Of a stretch of 64,000 bases of DNA, positions 1 to 10,826 are shown in pieces. The stretch's first letter is position 1, and each line of letters starts with the position of its first letter. The notes under the pieces are model-generated. The model was given only the letters and a program-made list of their open reading frames with translations, was not told the origin of the DNA and searched no databases. This DNA comes from Buxus sempervirens (lineage: Eukaryota; Streptophyta; Magnoliopsida; Buxales; Buxaceae): contig OX387190.1 in assembly GCA_947561395.2 (NCBI GenBank), positions 20,888,858-20,952,857 on the forward strand. The letters are read 5' to 3'. A program made the position numbers and the translations under genes.

Positions 1-214
1 GGTTGGAGATGTTATTCGAGATTGATCCATAGTTGTCTCTTTGAATTAGGTTCTAAGTTGATTCTGGTCTTGTTTTGTTGTTTTTGATGTATTTTCTTCT
101 TTTTGTCTCTTTGCTGTTTCGGCTCCACATGGTTATCCACCCTCATTGATCCTGTGTAGCCCTTGTATTATCACTTCTTTACATTCTAATATATCTATCC
201 ATCACTCATCACAC

Positions 215-250
215 AAAAAAAAAAAAAAAAAGAAAAAGAAAAAGAAAAAA
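215..250 (+). repeat. A-rich tract, possible retroelement poly(A) tail
   Basis: A run of about 17 A followed by AAAAAG-type repeats ends a T-rich stretch (1-214) that resembles the 3' untranslated end of a plant LINE. No coding part is in the window, so the origin is a guess. Confidence 0.35.
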
Positions 251-597
251 GTTACAAAAAAATTTCTAAACCTGGCAAGTTTTACTCGCATTTTCCTCAA
301 TACATTACAACCTTGGACATCTGGTTTTACACTCCAAAGCAAGAAAGCGTAAAGTTTGAATCACTTACCATGTTTGACAAAGTCCACTGCAACCAAGTTA
401 AAAGACAGTTGTCACTAACAACCCAGTTCTGAGAAAGTTAACAAGTTTCATCTTTTATTTTTTATTTTCTGCACAAGCCAATGTTAATCAAGAGATTCAA
501 GTTCCCATCTTAAGATTTTCCTATCAAACATTACAATGAGGGCAAGCACCAGGGGGTATTCTAGTACATAATCATATGATTTCACTTAAATTAAAGG

Positions 598-1078
598 ATA
601 CGTTTTACAAGACATCAACTAGACCAGTTATGTTATATAGTACAAAATGTTGGACAGCAAAGAAACAACAAGTTCAAAAGATGAGTTTTACTGAGGCAAG
701 GAAGCTAAGATGGACATGTGGCAAAACTAGAGAAGATAAAGTAAAAAAATGAAGATATTCAAAAGTGGTTAGGCATAGCATGCATTAGGGATAAATTTGA
801 AGAGAGTAGGTTAACGTGGTTTGGAGTCTTTGGACGTGTAAAGTGAAGACCTAGAAATTCAGCTGTAAGAAGGTGTGAGAGGATGTATATTGAAGGCCTA
901 AGAGATCAAGTGAAAGACCTACAAAGATACGGATAGAGTTAATAAAACAAGACCGACATAGACATAAATTAAATGAAGATATGATTTTTTATAGAACGGT
1001 ATGGAGAAACAAGATTTGTGTCACGGACCCTGCTTTCGTGGGAATTGGCTTGCATTGATGATGATGATCATTCGATTA
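598..1078 (+). mobile_element. RTE-type non-LTR retrotransposon 3' remnant
   Basis: Conceptual translation of about 639-745 gives the C-terminal reverse transcriptase signature of plant RTE elements: a KCW-x-KKQ-x-QKM-like start and a LRWTCGKTR-like block. After several stops it resumes near 930-1050 with an EDM..RTVWRNKICVTDPA-like end. The 3' end near 1055-1068 is a short TGATGATGATGAT run, typical of RTE tails. Many stops and indels show it is long dead. What I see is the motif order; assignment to RTE rests on family knowledge. Confidence 0.6.
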
Positions 1079-1645
1079 ATTGCAGCACAATTTTCCTAAG
1101 CAAGGTATTCGGGTCAGAATTAGTAAACAAAAAACTATGATGACATTTATTACTAAACACTTCACATTGTTTTTTTGAATGAAGAAACACATTCACTCAA
1201 TGTGGTCAAATAGTGCAAAAGGGTATAAGTCATAGATTCTGATTATTAGGCCTGAAAGGTTGCATGATCATGAGAGATAAAAATAATAACATAGTAAATG
1301 TATTCTTAGAGAGAGTTTATAAAATATAATCCATTTTTAGTCTTTCATAGTTGTTGGCATCAAAAGAAACTACAATGTGGTTTGTACACAAGCTTTACCC
1401 GAAGGTTCTAACTATGAATTAAATCTATAGATTTCCACAAGTTGGGTGACCGAAACAGATGCTCAAAAAGACTGTTCGATTTAATGGATAAAATTAAATT
1501 GGAAGACCTGGAATGAGCCAAATGATTAGCTACTGGTCATAAGTGTCCAAAAGACATACATAATAAGCATCAAGAGCACCGACATATGGGGGATGCCAAG
1601 ATGCCTCGAGAGGTGGGAGAGAAAGAAAATGGTGGGGGTGATTTT
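1079..1645. other. No recognisable feature
   Basis: AT-rich sequence without a convincing reading frame, splice pattern or terminal repeat that I can support. Confidence 0.5.
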
Positions 1646-1668
1646 GGGGGGGGGGGGGGGGGGGGGGG
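1646..1668 (+). repeat. 23-base G homopolymer
   Basis: An uninterrupted G run followed by TGGGG. About 85 bases downstream a 16-base C run occupies 1754-1769. The G run could form G-quadruplexes, and the C run could pair with it. Such runs are assembly-error prone, so their exact lengths are uncertain. Confidence 0.9.
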
Positions 1669-1753
1669 TGGGGTTGAAGCAGCAGCGCCAGCGCCACGTC
1701 CCACCTTTTTTGCTCATCTGGGTCCTCCAATCTTCATCACAACGATTCCATTA

Positions 1754-1769
1754 CCCCCCCCCCCCCCCC
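1754..1769 (+). repeat. 16-base C homopolymer
   Basis: Uninterrupted C run on the plus strand, facing the upstream G run. Together they form a potential G-quadruplex/i-motif or hairpin pair. Confidence 0.9.
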
Positions 1770-1863
1770 TGTATCCTGTTCCTGTTGCCTACCCTTATCA
1801 CCAAACCAGTCTTCCTTCCTAATTTTATCCTGCCATACAATTAGCAATAGCACAACCTAATTT

Positions 1864-2660
1864 TATTAATTTATTCTGTAATTTTTTGCGATGCCCTTCT
1901 CGCTTACATTATTAAATAGAGTTGGAATCCTTTACTGTGTAGTTTCTTCTGCTATTTTAATTTGTCACTAATTCAAATATGTCATGTAGCATGCTTTGAT
2001 ATGATTTTTGCGATTAGACCTATCATAACATGCCATATAACATGTTTTGGTTGTCGGGCATGTATAATAGTAGCAGAGAAAGTGGGGCAAAGGATTTGCA
2101 ATGATTGGGCTTTAATTATTAAAAAATAAACTTTAAATATATATAAATACAAATACTTCAATTATTTTACTAATTAAAGTACAAATAATGGGGCCAATCG
2201 AGCTTGAGACATGCATAATGGCTATTATCCCTTATAATAATATCATGCCCTAAACTCCAGTCAACCATTATTGTTTAGGTGTGAAAGACAAATTCTGGGG
2301 GAATATTCCATAGGGTTCACTTTACTAATGGTATAGATGAAGCGCTTTACTTATGCTTTGGTTAGTTATAAATCGAGTGAGAGTTGGGTTGGATTTGCTG
2401 GTTTGGTTCAACCTGACCTAAAATTAATTCATTTATATCTATATCGGTAATACATATAATAAAAAAACAGTTCTTGGATGCTAAACACACTTATTTTGGT
2501 TGTTAAATACGGGGATTCTAACCAAATTTTGTTTATTAAAAAAATACTCCTAAAGTATTAAATTACCCTTATGTCCCAATAACTTCATACATAAACTTAG
2601 TCCCCCTTCAAATGACGACCTATCTTATTAAAATGGGAAGAGTGCAAAAAGGCATGCAAC
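1864..2660 (+). repeat. Dispersed repeat, copy 1 (direct repeat with 49593-50362)
   Basis: From ATTAATTTATTCTG to GTGCAAAAAGG the sequence aligns almost continuously with 49593-50362 in the same orientation, with small indels. It is AT-rich and non-coding. It could be a repeat family or part of an old segmental duplication. No terminal inverted repeats were seen. Confidence 0.8.
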
Positions 2661-2760
2661 AAGCTTGTGATTGGATGTTGTAGTATGAAGACACAAGGGT
2701 GTGAGGGATTTCAGTCCACTTATTTTTCATCAAAAAAGCGTTATCCAATTATGAAACATT

Positions 2761-3223
2761 TCTATAAGAGAAATTTAAGGTTACCTCCCTTCTGGTTTTG
2801 GACAACTACAAATATCTCTCTTGGGGTTTCTGAAATGAGACTCAACTTCCTCATATTTTTGTTGTTTACTTTCATATCCCTCCCACTTGAACAAGTGCTA
2901 TTAAAATCTTAATATATTTTGACGAATATACCCTTCTTTATATATATAAAAGAGTATAAGATTTTGAGATTTTCTTCAAAAATTTAAAAATATTTTTTTA
3001 AGGTTTAAAAGTTTTAATAATCAATTTAAAATTTATGGGTCATTTTATTACTTAAATTTTAATGTTTTTATTATTTTAAATAAAAATTTGATAACGGATA
3101 AAATAGTCAAATTATATTTTATAAGCTTGACAAGGGAGGTAAGTGTTATTTCAGAAACCTCAAGGGAGTTACTTGCAGTTGTCAGAAACCATAAGAGAGG
3201 TAAATGTAATTTACTCTTTCTAT
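2761..3223. mobile_element. MITE with ~80-bp terminal inverted repeats (element 2766-3218)
   Basis: The first ~80 bases (TTACCTCCCTTCTGG... and GGGGTTTCTGAAAT...) match the reverse complement of the last ~80 (TTACCTCTCTTATGG... and GAGGTTTCTGAAAT...). The interior is AT-rich and non-coding. TCTAT at 2761-2765 and 3219-3223 could be a 5-bp target duplication. I infer a non-autonomous DNA transposon; the superfamily is not certain. Confidence 0.8.
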
Positions 3224-3449
3224 AAAGATAATTTTTTGTTTGTTTGTTTTTACTTTCTAACCCCTGGACGTCTTAGAGCACTAGCAGCAGCTTACTCATT
3301 CAAATTCCTTATTTTGAGGAATCTGGGTCATTTTCTATTATAGGGATTGTCTTCTTAGCAAGTCACTACATCAGATTCCCTATTTTTTTTCCCTAAATCA
3401 TTAAAATATTAATTTTTTTTAAAAAATATTTTTTAAATAAAAAATATTT

Positions 3450-3720
3450 CGAACGGTTATATTCTCCAATTATATTATATTTAAAAAAAACTCTAAAAAT
3501 CATTTTCAACGGCCATATTCTCCAACAGGTATAATCTGAATGATTATATTCTCCAACAGTCATATTTCCAACAGCTATATTCTCCAACAGTCATATTCTC
3601 AAAAAGACATTTCCAACAGCTATATTCTCCAACAGTCATATTCTCGAAAAGACATTTCCAACAACTATATTCTCAAACGGTCATGTTTCCAATAGACATA
3701 TTTCCAACGGCTATATTTTT
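3450..3720 (+). repeat. Subterminal short tandem repeats of the Harbinger element
   Basis: The motif CCAACAGCTATATTCTC and variants (CAACAGTCATATTCTC, TTTCCAACGGCTATATT) recur about ten times between the left terminal repeat and the transposase start. Subterminal repeats of this kind are often transposase-binding sites; that role is inferred here. Confidence 0.75.
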
Positions 3721-3797
3721 TCCCTATAAAATTGAGTGATCTTTGCAAATCACTCTCCATCTCAAATTGTGATAATAATTATACTTACATTGTCTTT

Positions 3798-4367
3798 ATG
3801 TATTTCTTTTTTGATGATGACATTCTCTATGAATATTTTTCTGATGATGAAGAGGAGGTCGCAATAACAACTGCTATTGAACAAGAACATTTGAAGACAA
3901 AAAAAGGCTCAACATCTGATCATGGTTCTATTCAAAGGCGTATGTTCATCAATCGCAATTCGATGGCTGGCCACCAACGTCTAATTCAAGATTATTTTGC
4001 TGAGCCATTAGTTTATCTTGAAAATATGTTTCGAAGGAGATTTCGTATGCGCCGTGAGTTATTCCTTCGTATTAAATATGCAGTAGAAGCTTATGACCCA
4101 TATTTTTTGCAAAAAAGGAATGCCGCTGGGAAGCTTGGGTTATCCTCTTTGCAAAAGATAATTGTTGCATTTAGAATGCTTGCTTATGGAGTAACAACTG
4201 ACTTGACAGATGAGTATGTTAGGATTGGAGAAACCACCGCAAGAGAAAGCATGAAGAAATTTGTGAAAGCAGTGGTTGCAATTTTTTCAGATGAGTACTT
4301 GAGAAAATGGTCTTTCTCTCAGAATTATGGTCTTTCTCTCTCTAAACTGATGACCTTCTTACTTTAG
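3798..4367 (+). pseudogene. PIF/Harbinger transposase (ALP1/HARBI1-like), N-terminal half
   Basis: The frame opens at ATG 3798 and includes an acidic DDEEEV stretch, a basic RRRFRMRRELFLRI helix and the conserved block LGLSSLQKIIVAFRMLAYG. It continues with the ESMKKFVKAVVAIFSDEYLR region typical of plant Harbinger transposases. Homology stops near 4310 and the frame ends at 4367 in non-homologous residues. Family members are usually 400 or more residues, so roughly half is missing, including the DDE catalytic core. It cannot encode an active nuclease. It lies within the element's terminal repeats and reads in the same direction. Confidence 0.85.
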
Positions 4368-4379
4368 AAGTCTAAGGGC

Positions 4380-6307
4380 TGTTTAGGATCTTAGAGATGG
4401 AAGCAATAACAAGTGAGTTTAGGCCTTGAAGATTTCTACAAATGTCTGTTAAAACAGAGACAGTAGCCATGTGCTGTTTTTCTGTGTCTTCAAATGCCAT
4501 TTCACCAAAACAATCTCAAACCAAGACAACTCCCCCTTTGACACAAAAAGTGCAAAATCCTACAAATTTTTACTTTCCACTTCTGTGTTTATATTTGTTG
4601 AATTAGGATAGAGAATACAACAATCAGGGTAAGGAGGATCTATGAGTTATCCTTCTTGGATAGAACAAAGTCCTTCACACCATATTCAGATTTCAGACAG
4701 TAACCACAAAAGCACCCTTTGAGTTTATCTCACTCACCAATATCAGTCTTCTTCAAAATAAAAGTTAAGTCAGTTACATCATTAGGTCCTCGATCTGTAA
4801 ATTTAATAAAATTTTGCTTTGTTCTCCAATGGGAAACCCTTTCTTTGATAGGACTTTTTCCTTATCTGATAGGAACAATTGAAAAGCCATGTTCATTCGG
4901 TAGAAAAAGTAACAAACATCTGTTCATCAATCATGTCTCTACAAGATACTTCCAGAACTATTATCTATCACAATAATTTGCTGCCATAGTTAGTGATAAA
5001 TCAGATAACAATTAGTTGAAGGTACTAGCTGCATTTATCCCACTGCTATCCGATTCCATGGTGACCAGTCATGCTCTTGATATACATCCTAAAATCCATT
5101 ATATTCGCAGGCTCCAAAGGAACCTAGAATTCAATTGAGTAGTTAGCCATGCACACAAGCACTACTAGTCGCCAATTAATCAGTCCATCAACATATACAC
5201 TTCAGCCCTTCCCATTCTCAAGGAGTGTTAGAGAAGTTATGGAAGTTAGTTTCAACTATTCCTCATGCTTACAAATCATAGCTTGCAAGTTGGTATCTTT
5301 GGCATGACTCAGCTCCCCAGCTTGAAAGTCACACCATTCAAGTGGAGGTGTTATAATCATTCTCATTTCACAATTTCATTTTCCTCAAATAGAAGCTTAA
5401 GAAAAGCTCCAGATGGTGTGTCAGAAGACAAAACTGAAAACAAAAAATGCTTATAATAGCGTGTAACAAAGTACCAACCCAGTAAACTAAAGAAAATTAA
5501 CAAAATTACTAAAACTGATATTCAAAATTTTTTTACTCAAAGGGCAAGCAAAAAAAGAGACCAAGAGGAGAGATAATATTCAATTTTGGATTCTAAATTG
5601 GGTTTATTTGTTAGAGGTGGTTAATAGAAATACATAATATGTTTTGGGATAAATAAGGAATTTTAATATTTCAGGAGATTAGGATTTTACTAATTCAAGA
5701 AGTTAGGGTTTAGCATTTTGGAGTTTAGATAAGCATTGCATTACCTTGTGGATGCATAGGAATCAATAATATTCAGTTTCATTTCCAAGTCCAGAACACT
5801 GATGCCAAATAGAAAAACAGTTTTCATAAAATTCAAGATGCGAGAGATAAAATTACTGTTCATACAAACAATCAATCTACATAAATTCCTTGATAAGTTC
5901 AAAGCAATACCCTCAGATGGAGAAGCAAAAGGATAAGGATCACACTTGATCAAATCCAACATTGAGGAGAAAGATGGAGGTATCAAGACTGAACATCTGA
6001 CGATCCTGATGACTAGATTTCCTAAACCAACGTCCAATTTGGTCGATTACCACAACCATAAAACTTAATTTTTGGGCAGTCAAGAAAAACATACTAAATG
6101 TTCAGAAAATAGTTCAAGAAATAGAAACGGTAGTAACCAACAATAGAATTTTTTTCCCCTCTTCCTTTCACCGCATAAAAAAGAAAATGGCAGATGTTTT
6201 TGAGTGCATAAATGTACATTACAGTCACCTGCTCCTAATATAAAACCACAAATTTCAAGAAGCAAAAGAGAAAAGAATCGAATCAAAGGCAGAAGGCAAA
6301 ATCGAAG

Positions 6308-6382
<75 letters not shown>

Positions 6383-6500
6383 TCACTGTCGATGGCAGCT
6401 AACTGGCGGTTGATCTTCAAAGGAGATGAGCTCTGTTCTTCTCTTCCGCAAGCTCCGTTCTTCTCTTCTGCAAGCGAAGCTTTTTTCTGCAAAAGAGGCT
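4380..6500 (-). other. Interior of Harbinger element; possible captured host gene pieces (minus strand)
   Basis: This replaces the missing transposase half. On the minus strand several short frames look like exons with splice-like borders. One at about 6410-6500 ends ...KINRQLAAIDS before GTGAG, then runs into the CT repeat. One at about 5370-5440 follows a TTTTCAG and reads SSDTPSGAFLKLLFEE. One at about 4750-4850 reads GPNDVTDLTFILKKTDI before GTGAG. I do not recognise the gene. Transduplication of host exons is an inference from coding-like fragments only. Confidence 0.3.
6310..6379 (+). repeat. (AG)n microsatellite
   Basis: About 35 uninterrupted AG units inside the Harbinger element. 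Apparent Arg-Glu or Ser-Leu frames across it are artefacts of the dinucleotide. Confidence 0.95.
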
Positions 6501-6989
6501 TTTTCCTTTCTCTCTTTCGAGAATCATGAAAACGCGAGCTCCGTGTTTAGGTAGGTAGTGAACAGTGACTACCTAAATTTATGGAGTCACTGTAGCACAA
6601 GTTAAAAATTTAGGATTTAAAATAAGGATGGGGAAACTGCTGCATGACGATTTTTGGCAAAATCCTTATTTTGATTCCCTGTTTTAAGGATGGGGAGGAT
6701 TATGGGTAGGCTGTTGCTAGTGCTCTTAAACAATTGCTCGTATCCTTATTTTTAGGGGGTGTTACGAGGGCATTATGGATTCTGACTATAATGGGATTTT
6801 AAAGTCTGGGTGGGGTGTTTGGTTCAAATACCCATAGAAATTAAAGAACCTAATTTTGTAATCTAACAAAGGATCTAATTTAATAGTCAACCATATAATC
6901 AAAATTTACTTCATAGTTGGGTTATAGAATTCTTACCTAGATTTTTGGTGCCTTACATAAAATATCTAAAAATCGATATTTTAGGATTC

Positions 6990-7330
6990 TAGCCAATATA
7001 TTAACCATATGATATAATAAATACTACAATATATATTGTTTATATATATGTATAATACATATTTTTACAATATTTTATATGCAATATTATAAATATTAAT
7101 AAAATATTATAATATATTATTATATGTAAAATAATTTATATATTTTATAATATATTGTATATGATATTACTATATGTACTGTATAATATGTATATTGTTA
7201 CAAATAAATATTACATGTATAATAGTATGTATAATATAATAGATTATAACATAATATATTATAAGATAATATATTTATTATTATAAATATAAAATATATA
7301 TTGTAATATGTTTTGTATGCAATTATTAAA
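6990..7330. repeat. AT-rich low-complexity block
   Basis: Nearly pure A/T with repeated ATATATTAT, ATAATATATT and TATAATATG strings. No coding or structural element recognised. The flanks (6729-6989 and 7331-7566) also show nothing I can name. Confidence 0.85.
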
Positions 7331-7566
7331 ATAAAAACTACAATATCAATCTCAATAATTGGGTTCATCCAAACGAGATTTTAGACTCTAATTGCATAAT
7401 TAAATTCTAAAAGCAAAGGTATAGAAAGATTCTGGTTTTTATAATTCAGCAATGAGAATCTAACAAAATTTAAAAAATCCAGATTAATTTATACTAGCAC
7501 TATAACCACAGGATACAAGCCAAAAGAAGCTGAAGGGAGAGGGTTGAGGGTTTCTTTGGTCATTTA

Positions 7567-9084
7567 GCTATGTTTGGAGCCTTGGATTTTGAAGGAAAAG
7601 AAAAGAAACTTGCATCATCCAAGCTTTTCCCCTGTTTGGTATTATCTAAGAAAGTTAATATTGAAAGAAAAAGAAAGAAAATTTGGCCAAAAATTTTCTT
7701 TCCATCGTCCAAAATTTTTCTCTATCAAAACCTAGTCATTTCGTAAGAAACGAAAATACTATAGATTTGGGGAGAAAGTTCTCTTGACAAAATCGCGCAA
7801 AGAGCCCGACCACAACCTTGAAGCATCTCTTCCAAACCTCGACCCCGAAGCGTGAAGGCTCATCTTCCTCATGGAAGCCTTCTCTCCTTCCGGCCATTGT
7901 TGGAAGAAGCAGCCATTGTTCAGACGAGAAAGAGAGGGAGGTGATTCTGTCATTTGAAGCTTCGCTTCCGACCTTGCTGTTCGGAGAGACAGGCATTGTT
8001 CAGACGAGATAAGGTATAATAAAGTGTTCTAATTTTCTTCCACCTCTCCTCAAGATGACCTGACAAAACCAAAAGGAACAAGAAACAGAGTGGAAAGAGA
8101 GACAAGCGCCATTCAAGACTACAAAGAAAGGGGCTTTAAATCGTGGGGATTCTCTAACAACCTTTCTGCAATTGGCAGGTGCTTGACAGCTTCCTTCTTC
8201 GATCTGTTAGATGGGTATGGTGGGGGAAATTCTTCAAGGTTTTGAGGAATTTCAGAAGGGGTTCTTTTCAAGTCGTGCTTCACAGTTTTCGCCATTGCTG
8301 ATAGGTTAGTTTTTGTCCAATTCTTCTTCAAATCTTTTATATGTATTTTCTGAACCTGAAGCCGTGGTTGTGTTTTATTCTATGCATGAACCACGAAGTA
8401 GGTTTGTTAAGTGCAATACCTTAGGCAACGTGCATGGGACATGTGTGCAACGTGGGGTCCACATGCAAACCACCTATAACTTAATTATAACTGTTGTCTA
8501 TGTGTTGTGATAGTTATTTAGTCATGTTGGACGAGTGTATTGTGATAAATTCGTGGTAGAAGTTAGTTAAGGAGTTGTGTGGTTAGAGAGTTTATTTCCT
8601 CGAAATAAACCAACATATTATGAACAGGTTTTTAAATGAAAACCCATTTTTTAAGCGATCTTTTTATTCTTATTTTGACGTTCACATTCTTTTCTTTTTT
8701 TGGATTGGCTTTGATATGGTAATAGCCAAGGAAATTTTAATATTAATGCCGGCAAGATAATATTGCTCTATCTTTAAGCAAATTGCTTAAATAGGTGGAC
8801 TTATGCTTGAAACGTATAATTCATTTTATTGGAGACTTGGAAAGATATAGTTCATCTTATCAATAGTTATAAATTATAATATCAACTCCGAAATCAAAAT
8901 AATAAGTGTTTGGTTTTCCTTTTGATTTTCTTTCTAAACAACCAAATAGCAAAAAGTGATTTCTTAAAAACTTTCATCTTTGTTTTCTCTAGCAAACCAA
9001 ACAACAGAAAATACCTTCTTTTCATTTCTTTTCTTTTTGGGATTTTTTTTCTTTTCTCCCCAAATCCAAGGTTCCAAACATAGC
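7567..9084. mobile_element. Terminal-inverted-repeat element, type unclear
   Basis: GCTATGTTTGGAGCCTTGG at the left end is matched by the reverse complement of the right end, GCTATGTTTGGAACCTTGG (one mismatch), and both are followed by purine-rich AAAAGAAAA stretches. The 1.5 kb interior has several short frames but none I recognise; part (7800-8010) reads on both strands as low-complexity. No unambiguous target duplication was found, so the superfamily is left open. Confidence 0.6.
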
Positions 9085-9354
9085 GTATTACCTCGGGTCA
9101 TTTTAATCACCTAGAGGCCATCATTCGCCAACCGATTTCCTCTCCACTGAATGGTCTTACCATTCGTCTTGCGTGCGCTCTTTGCGCGACACATGTCCTC
9201 GTTCCCCTCTCTCCTCTTTCAAACGGCAACGGCCGTTGGTCTTATCATCCGTTAGTTTTTTGAATCCGTCATGCATCCTTCGAGCCGCGTTCGACCCTCG
9301 TTCGAACGAGAATCTGAAACCCCAAAATCTCAAAAAATCCCTTTCCCCATTTCA
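9085..9354. other. Flank between TIR element and inverted-repeat arm
   Basis: Moderately GC-rich sequence with several TTCGAACG and CCGTT motifs. It is compositionally similar to the arm that follows but does not align with the other arm. No gene called. Confidence 0.4.
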
Positions 9355-9515
9355 GTCGTTTTCCTCTACGGACGTTCCTCTGTCGAACGGTCTTGGGAAG
9401 CACCTATGGACGATACGTGTCCCACCTCCCTCTCTCCTCTTCAGCATTGTTTTTAGCCGACTTCGTTTTTTTGAGCCGCGTTCGTCGTTTGAAAAGTCGA
9501 GCCGTATGCAACAAG
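9355..9515 (+). repeat. Inverted repeat, left arm, outer part
   Basis: This aligns with the reverse complement of 23993-24174 (shared GTCGTTTTCCTCTAC, CGAACGGTCTTGGGAAGCA, GAGCCGTATGCAACAAG), apart from a ~20-bp tandem duplication present only in the other arm. It ends at the ACAAG target site where a solo LTR is inserted, and the arm resumes at 13303. The corresponding region of the other arm lies just upstream of separase. Confidence 0.85.
9511..9515 (+). repeat. Target site duplication ACAAG (left)
   Basis: Five bases immediately before the LTR TG; repeated after the LTR CA at 13298-13302. Confidence 0.9.
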
Positions 9516-9699
9516 TGTAAAACCCCGACCCGGATTTTACTTTAATTATTAAGTTTAATTACTTAAAGTGTGATTATTAGGCTAATTAAGTACTTGTGTT
9601 ATGAAGGTGAGGTGGATGTGGATCAAGCTTAAGGAATTAAGGGAAATCAAATTGATCTCTATTGAAGGTTATTAAGGTAAGCTTAGATAATGTTATTTC

Positions 9700-10760
9700 T
9701 CAATTTCAATTGACTAAGGTACCCTCCAATTTGTCTAAGCGTACCTAAAGTACCTTCAGAATATACACAAGGTACCTCCCAAGTGTACCCAAATTATCCC
9801 CTAAAAGTACCTAAAGTAACTCTTAAGAATTCCCAAGGTACCTCTCAAGTGTACCTTAAGTGTCTCCCAAGAATACCCAAAGTACCCCAAAGTATTACCC
9901 AAAGTACCCCCAAAGTATTACCCAAAGTGCACCCAAGTATTACCCAAGGTACCCCATTGTTTCACCTAAGGTATCCTACTTTAATTGCCTAAGGTACCCC
10001 TGTGTTTGCCTATAGGTACCCCTGTGTTCATCTAAGGTATCCCCTTGTGTTTGCCTATAGGTACCCCTGTGTTTACCTAAGGTATCCCCTTGCATTGCCT
10101 AAGGTACCTCACATGTATACCTAAAGTACCCCCTTATATTACCTAAGGCACCTCACTCATATTGGCTAAGGTACATCATTGTTTTGCCTAAGGTATCCCA
10201 TTCGAATACCTAAAGTACCTCCTAATCATACTTAAGGTACCTCACTTGTATTGCCTAAGGCATCCCTTTATTTTAATTAAAGTACCCCACCATTTTACTT
10301 AAAGTACCCCCTTGTTTACCTAAGGTACATTCCTTTATATAGCTAGGGTACCCCTTTTGTATAGCTAGAGTACCCCTTTATATTACTAAGGTACATCCCT
10401 TACATTACCGGGGGTATATCCTTGTATTTCCTAGAAGTACTCCTCTCATATAAGTAAGGTACCCCCACTGTTTTACCTAGGGTACACCCCTTATATAGCC
10501 AAAGTACCCCCTTTGTCTCACTAAAGTAACCCATATATAAGTAAGGTAACCCCCACCATTTTCCCTAAGGTATAGCCCCTTATGTAGCTAAGGTACCCCC
10601 TCTTGTAACTGAGGTACACCTCCCAAGCATCCCTAAAGCATGCCTTTTGAAGGGGCTAAGGCAAACACCCCATTCAACACTAAGGTACCCCACTTAATAC
10701 CAAGGTACCCCACTCGAATAATACTAAGGTACCCCTGATATGCCTTAGGTACACCCTAGG
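9700..10760 (+). repeat. Degenerate tandem array rich in GGTACC/AGTACC
   Basis: Units of roughly 25-35 bases of the form (CC)TAAGGTACCCC...TGTATT recur through the 5' half of the solo LTR. By my count there are about 35 GTAC tetramers in 1.06 kb. Units have drifted, so the array is old or tolerant. Its place upstream of the LTR TATA box suggests an enhancer region. Confidence 0.9.
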
Positions 10761-10818
10761 GTTTAGTTGAATAAAAGCTTTGTTTAGGGGCAGATTTGAA
10801 AGACCAAAAGCTTGGGCA

Positions 10819-10826
10819 TATAAAAG
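10819..10826 (+). promoter_or_regulatory. Putative TATA box of solo LTR 1
   Basis: TATAAAAG lies downstream of the GTAC array. It is followed by a purine-rich leader and CAAGTAAGTA near 10968, which looks like a splice donor. Plus-strand transcription from the LTR is inferred. Confidence 0.5.

Larger units (their letters stand above)
3273..6728 (+). mobile_element. PIF/Harbinger element, internally deleted (3276-6725)
   Basis: The left end GAGCACTAGCAGCAGC and the right end (reverse complement GAGCACTAGCAACAGC) are terminal inverted repeats. They are flanked by TTA at 3273-3275 and 6726-6728, the TWA-type target duplication of PIF/Harbinger. An N-terminal piece of the matching transposase lies at 3798-4320 just inside the left end, which confirms the assignment. 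The 3' half of the transposase gene, with the catalytic DDE domain, is absent and replaced by about 2 kb of unrelated sequence. The element could move only if helped in trans. Confidence 0.85.

Noticed and set aside
146..352. Lysine-rich open frame
   Set aside because: It is produced by an A-rich tract and has no conserved features.
1526..1844. Proline/glycine-rich frames on both strands
   Set aside because: They are translations of the G and C homopolymers.
6204..6492. Arg-Glu or Ser-Leu repeat proteins
   Set aside because: They are artefacts of the (AG)n microsatellite.
9700..10760. CRISPR-like or satellite array
   Set aside because: The units are degenerate with no constant repeat/spacer pattern, and the array lies wholly inside a defined LTR of a plant genome.
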